Source of the DNA: Undaria pinnatifida
Lineage: Eukaryota > Sar > Phaeophyceae > Laminariales > Alariaceae
NCBI GenBank assembly: GCA_012845835.1
Contig: JABAKD010000024.1
Location: 5,636,109 to 5,700,108, forward strand
Length of the DNA: 64,000 bases
Reading direction: 5' to 3'
Within the stretch, counting starts at the first letter, position 1. Each line of letters starts with the position of its first letter. This document shows, in pieces, positions 55,106 through 64,000 of this stretch. The notes below the pieces were generated by a model that did no database searches, was not told the DNA's origin, and saw nothing but the letters and a program-made list of their open reading frames with translations. A program made the translations under genes and the position numbers.

Positions 55106-56515
55106 CAGTAGGGGGCCCTTTATAGTGCCGGGTAGTGTCCTGAGGAAAAACCGGCACTATATCGGGCCCGGTACTATTCAGAACAGTCCCTCAGTATTTC
55201 CGGTGCGGCACTATTGAGGCTTGTAACATCACTCAATAGTGCTGCACCGGCACTATTGGGGATTTTTTTTCATTTCATGGTGTGGCGCTCACGCTTTGCG
55301 GGGCCAGCAGAGAACGAAATGGGTTGAAAGTACGGAATATGTATTAAATAGTGGACGAAGCTAAACCCCAGTCCTCATTGCCCTTCTTCATGGTGCAAGA
55401 TGAAAAAAAAAAAACAGAAAAAGAAACACGGCAGGAGGCGCAGCGCGAAAAAACAAACAATCATGTACTGTACCCCCCCTATCACTACGTCGCGACCAAC
55501 ACTCTCCCATGTCCGCCTGGCGCACCCGCTCCGATGTTACAAGCAAAGAAAACAAAAACGAACGAAACAAGACAAGCACAACAGGAAGCGCACCGCAAGA
55601 GAAAACAGCCATGTACTGTACCCTTCGCCCTCACTTCGTTGCAACTCTCTCATGTCTGCCTGGCGCACCCGCTTCGATGCTGCAAGAAAAAATAACAAAC
55701 AAACAAACAAACCAAGACCAACACGACATGAAGCGCACCGCAAGAAAAACAAGCAACCATGTATTGCACTCCCCGCTCTCACTACGTCGCGACAAACTCT
55801 CTCATGTCTGCCTGGCGCACCCGCTTGGCGGAATGCGCGGCGATCATCGCCATATTCGCTTTCGTTGGGTAGAACGCCGCGTCTCGGTTGCCACTCTCCT
55901 CTGTTGCCGCCTCCAGGACGCCGAAGTGAGACGACAGCTCATCATAAGCCGGTGGAGCACGGCGCTTGCGCCCCGTGTTCTCGTTGCCACCGCCCTCCTC
56001 GTCTTTGTCCTTATTTTCGCCGCCGGTAGACACTTGCGCTCCAGCCAGCAGTGTCGCCAAGTCGTCCACTGTGTCCAGTAGAAGAGCCTCTACCGCCTCA
56101 GTCGTCGTCTTTGATGGTAGCCCACCCGGGAATCCCGTTCACCGCTTCCTCCGCGACCGGTTCTCCGGGTTCGATATCGAGTTCTGCCAACAGTTCGCTT
56201 ATCTCGTCGTCTACGATGCGGGATCCATGCTGCTGCGCGTCGCGAACGCTCGTGCCCAACGTGTTGACAGTCTCCGTGAGAGCCTTCAAGTCAGGCTGGA
56301 CGATATGGAACCGGGTCTTTCCGTGATGCTTGGTGTGTGTGTAGTGAACCGGCACTATTGCGGGGCGCCGTGGTGCCCAACCAACACTATAGTGGGTCCT
56401 CCTTAAATAGTGCCGGTCCGGCACTGTTGAGGGCGCTGTCTGTGTCCAGAGATATTACCGGCACTACACCGGGCACCGGCACTATTTAACCGGCACTATA
56501 GAGGGCCCCCTACCG
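55106..56515 (-). mobile_element. R5 element 1: TA-flanked TIR element with CCGGCACTAT arrays (1410 bp)
   Basis: Ends CAGTAGGGGGCCCTTTATAG and, inverted, CGGTAGGGGGCCCTCTATAG, with TA on each side (55104-55105 and 56516-56517). Both ends carry several CCGGCACTAT or ATAGTGCCGG motifs in both orientations. Sequence outside joins to give GAGGTAT-TA-ATGGGG, matching an uninterrupted related site at about 36576-36600, so the borders are firm. A TA duplication suggests the Tc1/mariner/pogo group (inference). The interior has minus-strand frames and a 143-152-bp direct repeat (anchors 55508, 55651, 55803). Confidence 0.8.
55785..56340 (-). pseudogene. Minus-strand coding remnant in R5 element 1
   Basis: Two frames in series. 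56340-56098 holds a heptad-like segment (LKALTETVNTLGTSV, IVDDEISELLAELDIEPGE) that would form a coiled coil. 56081-55785 holds DDLATLLAGA, an acidic/basic segment with GRKRRAPPAYDEL, and the end AMIAAHSAKRVRQADMREF before a stop. A frameshift or a missed intron separates them. The last 35 residues are shared with R5 element 2. No known transposase motif is visible, so whether this is element-encoded or captured host sequence is open. Confidence 0.5.
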
Positions 56516-56517
56516 TA

Positions 56518-57077
56518 ATGGGGTGTCAGCCCGTTTGACCACTTCCAAAAGGTTAACGAATAGCTCACCCAAACCCAGCCTTACAACAACAATAGCGTGT
56601 CTTCTTTGCCGAATGAAATGGTTGTTCATGTTTGCCCGTTTGTTAATATTTTCATTTAGACCTCTACCGCGTACTCCATTGCCGGCGACGTTGCGTACCT
56701 ACCGCCTATGCTGCGGTTGCTGCTGCTTTACACTACTACTGCTGCTATCGTCTTCGTGTGAAGAAGACGCTCTCTCATACACAACAAACGTGCAATAGGG
56801 TGCGCTGTACGTGTGTAATTTGGTGTAAAAGATGGCGGATACCACAACAGCAGATCCATATACATATATATATATATTCATCCTCCGGCGGATGGGGAAA
56901 AATAAAGCTTCAGCTCACCACACTTCCACGTATTTTCATGCGCGTCGTGTGTCGATTTATCTCAGCTGCTTTCGCAGCCCAACGCTAGCTGGCGCACCGT
57001 TCGGGTCCCATATATCATACCAGATATGAGGTATCTGGTGAAGTCTGCCATTCATATTTATATTTGTCAGTTGTGAT
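56518..57077. other. R9 repeat segment and spacer
   Basis: 56525-56560 is the R9 segment (CCGTTTGACCACTTCCAAAAGG). The rest shows nothing recognisable apart from a (TA)n run near 56865-56877. Confidence 0.4.
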
Positions 57078-58470
57078 ATTATAAAAATTAAAATACACTC
57101 CAGCTGTGAGATCAAATTTTGTCGAAACTCATCTTTGCAAGCTGTGTGTTATACTCCGATCGCGCGTATTACGGGTTGTGTGTCCTCATTAAGGATAGAG
57201 GTCGGCGACTCCCCTTGCAACTACAGTGTAGATATCAGGGTCAACAGGGTGATGTTATGCAGTCTTTGCGCGAAAACTTGATTCAACCCGTCTTTGAGGA
57301 AAAAAAAAAGAAAAAAAAAAAAGAAATGACAGCTGCGGAAGAAAAGCATCAGTTTATCAAGTAGATCCTGTAAGTCGAATATCCGGTGAGGGAAGGGTGG
57401 AGTTTTTAAGGACGTGGGGGCCTGATTTTGACCAAAAGGGGGGCGGGACGGAGGGAGGGGGGGTGGGGCATGTCATTTTTGTGCGTGGAAACTATAAATC
57501 CTTCTTGTCGGGGAGGGGGGGGGATGTGACGGGGGGGGCGGGGGTCGGGGGGGGGGGGGCTTTAGGTCGCATAGATGTAGGAGTTTGTTATACCCGTGGT
57601 GCTAGGTCTAGGCGATGGTGCGGGTGGTGGGGAAAGAGGGGGCATTGAGGGCGGGGGTGGGTGGGAAATGCAGCAGCGGCATGGACGGCTCTAAAACGAT
57701 AACGAGGCGATGTCCATGGCGTGGAAGTGTTCATTACTGTGGCGTATTTCGATATTAGGTCGGGCGTTTAAGCAAGAGGAAGCGAGGAAAAAAAAACAAT
57801 ATCAAGGCGGGGGGTAGGGGGGGGGGGGGGGGGGGGTCACAACTAATATTGAAATACACTCCAGCTATCAGATCAAGGATTTGGTTGACAGTGAGATGTT
57901 CGCAACATTGTGTGTGTTCCTCCGATCACGCGTGTTAATCGTATATGTAGGGGCTTGCTATACGCGCGGTGCTGGGTCTAGGCGATCGTGCTGGGTGTGA
58001 GGAAGGAGGGGGCGTTGGAGAGGGGGAGGGGGAGTGAATGAAAGCTACGTCATGGATGGCTAGAAAGATGATGGCGGGATATCAATTGATTAGAAGTGTT
58101 TATTTCTCTGGCCGATTTCGATTGTAAGTAGGGCGTTTGAACGAACTGTGCGGGGAACAAAGGGGGAGAGGGCGGGGGGGGGCGGCGATGAGTTGGAGCC
58201 ATGGATGGCTAAATGGATAATGAGATGATATAATCTGGATCGTGGTGTTTCCTACTCTGGTAGATTTTGATTCCAGGTGGGGCGTTTGAACAAGCGGGAT
58301 TGACGGGGGGGCCGGGGGGACGAGCATTTCAATATGTGCGCAAAAACTATAAACCCTTGAAGGGGACGAATGTGACGGTTTCAGCAAGAAGACCCCCTTT
58401 TTATCACGCGACTGGTAATGGTTATTTTTCTAGAAGGTTTGATGTTAGATGTGGTATGCAACCCAGTCTT
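57078..58470 (+). repeat. R1 composite element, copy H
   Basis: R1 core 57078-57345, with the usual GAGGGGGACAAAATC replaced by an A-rich run at 57299-57325. It is followed by poly-G runs, the CGCATAGATGTAGGAG and GTGCTAGGTCTAGGCGATGG modules, and degenerate modules around 57840-57960 and 58290-58400 (AAAAACTATAAACCC, GGGGACGAATGTGACGG). Confidence 0.75.
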
Positions 58471-59620
58471 TAGGTGTCGTGTTAAATCTTCATAGTTTGT
58501 TGTTGTATGTGGATCGAAAGATAGAATATTTCAATCGATAGGTACAACCATGTAGACACCATATTTTCTGACATCGCTAATTATATGAAAGATATACATA
58601 TTGCCAAATACAATGGGCGAGGTGATGTGGTCATGCCATGTCACCGCCACTGAGAAGGAAAGGGAGAGATGCGAAACGTTCTTGTTTTGAAGGGAACGCT
58701 TAGTGTACACGCGCTCAATTACGTTGCTTCCTTAGTCATACTTCACTTGGCATAGGTTGGAAGGCGATCATGCAGACGGTATGTACGGAATACCTTACGT
58801 ATTGAGTTGGTAGTGCTGTTTACCGTAATTTAACACATCTGTCTGCACCTCCTTTTCACACTATTATTATTGTCTCACATATCCGATTTTTTGCCTATGG
58901 TTTTTGCCGTGCCGATGTGGGGCTCTGAGGTCGCCAATTTAAAGACAGATATACATCTTACAAAAAACCAAGCGAGGTGACGTGGGCATGCGATGTCACC
59001 ACTGTTGAACCCGAGGGTGACTTTACTTTGTTATGCATATGCTACTTCGTTTGGTAGAGGTTGTCAGGCGATCATGCAAACGGCCGGAGGCACGAAATAT
59101 CCTGCATAATAGGTTGGTTGTGTGGTCTACCGCAGTGTTGACATAACCCTCTGTACTTCTTTTCTCATTATTAGTATCTAGTGTACGATTATACGCCCTG
59201 TTTTCTCCCCACTGTCGTCGAAGATGTTGTGGTCCCGTAGATGTCGCGTCCATGTCTGGTGCTCTTGTTAGTGGTGCTCATCAAAACATGCCCGAGCGTG
59301 TAGTAGATGATCGCTGATTGGCGTTCCTTTCCTTTACACCAAGCAAGGTAGCATATATATGTCAACGCAACCGCTTGCTTGAAAACGACAAAAAAAAAAA
59401 ACGCACACACCTGATACAGAGGAGACGCGGCCCGAAAAATGTTTAGTATACCGACGGTCAGGAAGAGGTTATCGAGCAGCGCACTTCATTTTTTCTACCG
59501 CTCCTCACTCCACCTAAACCACTACGGACATGCGTTGGACCCAGTTCGCCGATGCCCAAAACCAAATGCAAAGGAGGTGATGTGGTGAGATAATGCTATA
59601 ATGATGGGCGATTATTCATA
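58471..59620. repeat. R8 tandem repeat, about 355-bp unit
   Basis: The block from about 58560 recurs from about 58925. GAGGTGATGTGGTCATG at 58619 and GAGGTGACGTGGGCATG at 58974 are 355 bases apart, with matching GGCGATCATGCARACGG and ATTATTA...GTCT segments after each. A third partial copy (GGAGGTGATGTGG) is near 59574. Non-coding; frames are not conserved. Confidence 0.7.
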
Positions 59621-60029
59621 TATTTTTAATATTAAAGTGTGGCTCTTCTGCGGCAGGCAAGTTCATTCAGTGGTGGCTTTATGCCTCGACGTGTAGGCCT
59701 GTGTATGCCCATGTGGTTCATGCCACATCAAGGCTGGTATGCACGTCTTTACGTAGCGACGTATCAACACCCACACATCACGTATATGCATTACCGGTAT
59801 GCACATCTGGACAAATCGTCCTTCCACCCAAACAGAATTTAGTCCCGTCACCTCATAATGTGCGTGTGGCCGGTGCAGAGCCAGGGGGTTCCATTTTTAG
59901 TCATCTTAGGCAGCAGCTAGGTGTGGTAGTAGTAGGATTTGTAGTCGGTCTCTAGGACCATACCAGCTAATTTCCTCCGCCTATTGTACAAGCTACTGTC
60001 ATGCGGAGTGCCTGCTTCAAATGTAAAGC
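59621..60029. other. No gene supportable
   Basis: Short frames only (67-84 codons); none has a signature. Confidence 0.35.
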
Positions 60030-60245
60030 AAAATGTTCACACTCCAGCTTTGACATATCGAAATTTCTGTCGCAACTAATCTTTGCACGCTGGATGTGAT
60101 ACTGCGATCACGCGATTTACTGGGTGTGTGTGTCGTCATTAAAGATGATATAGGTCGGCGACTTCCAGCATAATACAAAAAAAAAATGCACTCCAGCTGT
60201 GAGTAGAAAGATTTTATCGAAGCTCATCTTTGCAAACTAAGTGAG
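60030..60245 (+). repeat. Two partial R1 cores in tandem
   Basis: 60040-60165 is a diverged R1 core (ACACTCCAGCTTTGA...CACTCCGATC-like). A second start (ATGCACTCCAGCTGTGAG) follows at 60185 and stops after CATCTTTGCAAACT, just before R5 element 2. Confidence 0.65.
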
Positions 60246-60260
60246 AAGATATATGGTGTA

Positions 60261-61859
60261 CCTGTAGTGTGGGTCCTTGTTAGTGCAGGTACGTGCACAG
60301 AGCGTTCACCGGCACTACACCGGTCACCCGGCACTATTGCAAATGTTGCCAAAACAAACGCATCATTGAGGGCTGACCTATCCCTCACTTGTGCCGGTAC
60401 AGGCACTATTGAGGTTGTGTTCGATTTATGGTGTAGCGCCCACCGTTACGGGGTAAACAGAAGACGGAAAGGATCGATACTACTGCTGCTGAGCGAAGTA
60501 CTAGCGTGGGCGTGTGGGCAGACTTTCTTTCCTGCGACACGTGCGGTTTCAACCTGTCGATCCTACAAGATTTTGTGGTAAAATAAGATACAGTATTTGC
60601 ATTTCGGGCTACAGCCTCACCAGGACTAGTCGACGGCGAAAGTAAGACACACTAACACGTCATGCACCCGAGAAAGTTGTGAAGGAACAACCTGCTTGTA
60701 AAACACGCGTTCGTACAAAGCTAAATCCCACTCCGCGTTGCCATCTTCGATGTTGCAGAATAAAAATGAAGAAAGAAATAACTCCAAAAAAAAGCGCACC
60801 AAAGACGACAAGGAAACACACTGCAACTACACCTGTAACCCCCGCCCTCACTACGTCGGGACAAATTCTCTCCTGTCTACCTGGCGCACCCGCTTCGATG
60901 TAGCAAGGAGAAAAAACGAAGACAAGCACGACAGGCAGCGCACCGTAAAATACCAAACAACCATTGCTGCCACAGCTGTAACCCCCGCCCTTACTCCGTA
61001 GCAACAAGCTCTCTCATGTCTGCCTGGCGTACCCGCTTAACGGGATGCGCTGCAATCATCGCCATCTTCGCTTTCGCTAGGTAGAGCGCCGCGTCTCCGT
61101 TGCCTTTCACCGGTAAGTCGCCTGTGCGCATGTTTGTCTTTCTTCTTCCGCCTCCTGCAGCAGTCCCGGTCTCGTACTTCTTAGGTTTTTTCTTCACTTC
61201 CCGGACCAACCACTCCGAGCACCCGAAGCGGTTTGATACCTACTCATGAGCCACGATGTCGTCCATCAATATCAGCATCTATCTCAAGGTTGGCGACGAA
61301 ATCCGTCCGCGCACGGGGACCCCTACGAGGCTGAGACTTCTCACTCCCCCCATTCGCGGCCTTCGGGTATTTAGATTGTGCCCTTCTAGCGCTGTCTGCT
61401 GCCGGGAATTTGCGATTTCCGGCCTTGGCGACGCACGCGCTGCAGATGCGGTTATTTTGGTTGTCATCATCAACCACGCTGCCGCAAATGCCGTGCAGCC
61501 GCCCGCCACATCCTCCCTGGCAGCCGTGGCCATGAGGGTATTGTAACGTTGTTTCTGGTTTAGCGCACAGTTCACCTTCCGCGCATGGCATGATACGCCC
61601 CTGCGTAGAGCTGTTCGGTTCTGCAGCAGCACGCATACCCTATTTCTCTGTGTGGAGTCTGTCTTCTGCCTGGTTGTGTGTGTTCGCGCGCGGGGTAACC
61701 GGCACTATTGGGGGTGACAGCGGCGCCGACCTGGCACTATACCGGGCAAGCCCTCAATAGTGCCGGTCTGAAGCTCAGCCTTTGTCCAAAGACTTTGCCG
61801 ACACGATACCGGGCACCTGGCACTATTCAACCGACACCAAACAGGGCCCAGTACTGCTG
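60261..61859 (-). mobile_element. R5 element 2: TA-flanked TIR element with CCGGCACTAT arrays (1599 bp)
   Basis: Ends are CCTGTAGTGTGGGTCC and, inverted, CAGCAGTACTGGGCCC, with TA outside both (60259-60260 and 61860-61861). Subterminal CCGGCACTA/ATAGTGCCGG motifs occur at about 60306-60350, 60395-60412, 61700-61765 and 61820. Outside DNA joins to resemble the uninterrupted R6 site at 16391-16410 (GGTGGC-TA-CCTTCGGATAC). Element 1 shares its C-terminal code and the 143-bp direct repeat, but the rest of the interior differs. Confidence 0.75.
60995..61636 (-). pseudogene. Minus-strand coding remnant in R5 element 2 with Cys/His cluster
   Basis: 61636-61244 has a Cys/His-rich region: PCAEGELCAKPE, HGHGCQGGCGGRLHGICG, then NRICSACV. 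The spacing suggests a zinc-binding finger (PHD/FYVE-like in layout); such fingers sit at the C-terminus of some DNA transposases, but I cannot assign it. A basic Ser/Arg/Pro tail follows. The frame 61209-60995 adds KMAMIAAHPVKRVRQADMREL, matching element 1. The two frames are offset, so either an intron or decay separates them. Confidence 0.5.
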
Positions 61860-61861
61860 TA

Positions 61862-62960
61862 CCTCCGAATACTGGTACTCTATTAGACTAATCATATAGA
61901 GTTGGTTTTGAAGTTCGAAGTTGATGAGGGTCACTCTTGATTTTGAATATTAAAAGTAATACAACACTGAAAAAAAGGTAATCAACGCTGACGAGAGCGC
62001 CTGGCAGCGTAGACAGGCACAATCAGAGAGCTGACGTCTTCATGCGATAGAAATGAAGCAGCTCGCCGTCGTAGGGGGGGGGGGGTGTGAAGAGCCTGCT
62101 AAGCGACCCTGGGTTCGAGTTACATCTAGAAAGGGACAACAAAGAGGAAAAGTGGGAAGGTAAAAGATAAGGGACGAGCCATAAAAAACAAGCAAGAACA
62201 ATGTAGCACAACATTTTTTTGAGTTTCGTACGACTATAAAAGTACGTCGCCTGCGGTCTAGTGTCGTGGGATCATCACCTTACAACATAGGGCGCTTCGT
62301 TCTCCGGATGACGAGGACATTCACGACTACGGCAGTCTCACCTGGTGCTGCTTGATTTCAAGCAGGACCTTTTCTCCTGGCTCAGCGCTCCTTTCCTTTT
62401 TGTTTAAAGACGATGCCCTCAGGGTTCGAAACAGCCACTAATACAACCACTGCAGCACCCGAACAGCCTTGACGCAAATGGGAAGAGGTATACACACAGG
62501 AAGTAGTTGCTTATCAAGTGCGAAGTATACTGGCAATGCACTATTAACAATAACGTAGTATGTATAGTATTAATAGTAGAACAACTGCTGTTGACAGCAG
62601 ATTCCAACCAGTTGCATATAATATGTATACGAATCATATATAGTCTATATGGTAAAAAAATGAACACATCGACTGTAGAGTATAGACTACGTAAACGACG
62701 TACGACAGTAGTATCAATACGACTCTACGGTATTACATAACGTCTGGGTAGTGCAAATAGTACTACGACAGCAGTAATAAACTGTGTAGCAGAAGTGTTG
62801 CGTGAGGTAAATCGCTGAAAAACAAAGAATATTGAGAGATTGGTCCCAACAACTGAACAGTTGTTCCGCCAGGAGAGTTACCGGTATCTGTACATGTACT
62901 CAGTACTTTCCATGGCCCGGCGACAACGAAGGTAGATGCGGGGAAAACTACAAGCATCTT
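61862..62960. repeat. R6 long repeat, copy 2 (uninterrupted interior)
   Basis: Homologous to 16400-17930 from CCTCCGAATACT through CGCCTGCGGTCTAGTGTCG (62243) to the CCCGGCGACAACGAAGGTA block near 62917. Lacks the R1 core found in copy 1. R5 element 2 lies at its left edge. Contains a G-run at 62076-62085. Confidence 0.75.
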
Positions 62961-63484
62961 ACTCGGAGTATTACATATGAAACGACGCATTATAACGGCG
63001 GATGCAGTGTGGAAGGAGGAAGCGCCTTGATTTCTTCCATCTCTATATCCTCAATAAGAACACGGGTGGGGGTTGATCGGCATTACTTGTACCTAGCATT
63101 GTTACGCCACACATTTAATAATACCTGGAGCTATGAGTCGGCGCGACTTAAGTCGCCGACTGGTCATGAGTCGGATTATTGGTAAGTCGTGAAACGGAGG
63201 TGCCGAATTTCTTCTTGTTGGGTTTCACTAACTGTGGGAAGGGTTTGTAATGCGAGGTATAGCTTTTAACGTGAATTACTGAGGGCTGCGAATACCCCTC
63301 ACATGACCCGTGACACCTGCAGCGTACAGCGGGAGATCCACATACACACGCACGCATACATGACGGAATGGCCCATCTCTCTGGACGGTGCCGGCGGCGT
63401 CAGCTCTGGCGCACCGAATGCCAAAGCCGAAGGCGGAGATCCCGTCGGCGACGTTGTGGCCATCATCGGCCCGCGGACCACTTT
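62961..63484. other. No gene supportable
   Basis: The frame 63303-63542 runs into the next TIR element and ends inside it. Nothing else recognised. Confidence 0.35.
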
Positions 63485-63736
63485 GGAGTCATCCCACGGT
63501 GGGGGTTGCACTTTCTGCGACAAAACGTCTCTGGGCGATTGAGGCCCTCATGTGAGGAACTGCCGGCCAATGGAGTAATTTCACGAGCACATTATATTTT
63601 TGGACTAAGGCTATAGAGAAGCTTGGTCGGGTTGTCCGAACGAATGCATTCGAAGAAAATTTTCGGGTGAGATATTGAGTTCCTCACCTGAGGAGGTCAG
63701 GGACTTTCGGCGTCAACCCTATTGTGGGATGGCTCC
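63485..63736. mobile_element. 252-bp TIR element (MITE-like), copy B
   Basis: Reverse complement matches 7908-8165 along its length. Ends are GGAGTCATCCCAC and, inverted, GGAGCCATCCCAC; flanks are TTT and TTG. CATGTGAGGAACT and GTTCCTCACCTGAGG form the inner inverted motifs. Confidence 0.8.
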
Positions 63737-63799
63737 TTGGCGAGAGCACGAAACGGTGCTCTACCGCGTGAAGCATGATGATCAGAGAGGCCCAGCAAG

Positions 63800-64000
63800 C
63801 CGCTCAGATCCAACAACACGCTGTGGAAAGTTTCCATGGTCTACCTGAAGGACTCGCTCCCTGGAACTGCCGTGTTCAAGCTTCGCGAGGCGAACCGTGA
63901 ATTCCCCGATGCCAAAGGACAGGTTCGGGCCCCCTTACCTATTTGATCCAGCATCTAGACACGTGGAGGAAAGGGCATCGCGAAGTTCTGAAAGAGCATG
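63800..64000 (+). CDS. Partial open frame running off the window
   Basis: Plus-strand code from about 63806 gives NNTLWKVSMVYLKDSL and REANREFPDAKGQ. It continues after a small frame change near 63932 as YLIQHLDTWRKGHREVLKEH to the window end. The charged, helical composition resembles a gag-like or coiled region, but no family is assigned and the frame change may be decay. Confidence 0.3.

Noticed and set aside
61244-61636. Calling the Cys/His cluster a specific transposase family (for example PiggyBac-like)
   Set aside because: The finger layout alone is not diagnostic and no DDE/DDD catalytic motifs are visible.

Overview
The window is eukaryotic nuclear DNA, most likely from an alga or other protist. 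I lean towards a stramenopile, but the sequence alone does not settle it. The evidence is spliceosomal introns with GTAAG/GTGAG donors and pyrimidine-AG acceptors, Ty1/copia and Ty3/gypsy-type retroelements, several families of terminal-inverted-repeat (TIR) elements, and very large simple-sequence arrays. I see no operons, rRNA genes, CRISPR array or telomere. Gene density is low and most of the 64 kb is layered repeats.

Layout. 1-4460: a directly duplicated purine-rich/C-rich module, each copy running into a (TATG)n array of about 0.73-0.79 kb. 4460-8560: a CCCGGG-rich patch, a possible first exon, and a decayed copia element interrupted by a 258-bp TIR element. 8.5-15.2 kb and 26.8-35.2 kb: an ancient duplicated pair carrying a minus-strand, intron-containing gene for a secreted/membrane protein. 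The second copy gives a complete five-exon model (387 aa: signal peptide, Cys-rich ectodomain, one transmembrane helix, short tail). The first copy keeps only exons 1-2. 15.2-26.5 kb: tandem repeats, two G-rich R1 composites and a 765-bp Harbinger-like element inside a degenerate minisatellite. 38588-44393: an intact Ty1/copia retrotransposon with near-identical LTRs, one 1608-codon gag-pol frame and a 5-bp target duplication. 44.8-52 kb: more MITE-like elements and a C-rich R1 composite. 53.5-54.7 kb: a 1.2-kb LTR element keeping only a chromodomain remnant. 55.1-56.5 and 60.3-61.9 kb: two related TA-flanked elements with arrays of a CCGGCACTAT motif near their ends. 57-63 kb: another R1 composite, tandem repeats and a second copy of a roughly 1.1-kb repeat.

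The two results I trust most are the copia element, complete by every structural test I could apply, and the membrane-protein gene, whose exon phases all agree and whose exon 1-2 junction stays in frame in both paralogs although the donor phase differs. The most novel-looking items are that gene family, the CCGGCACTAT elements (each supported by a related empty site elsewhere in the window) and the R1 G-rich composites. Repeat names R1-R9 are mine; identities were judged by eye, not computed.
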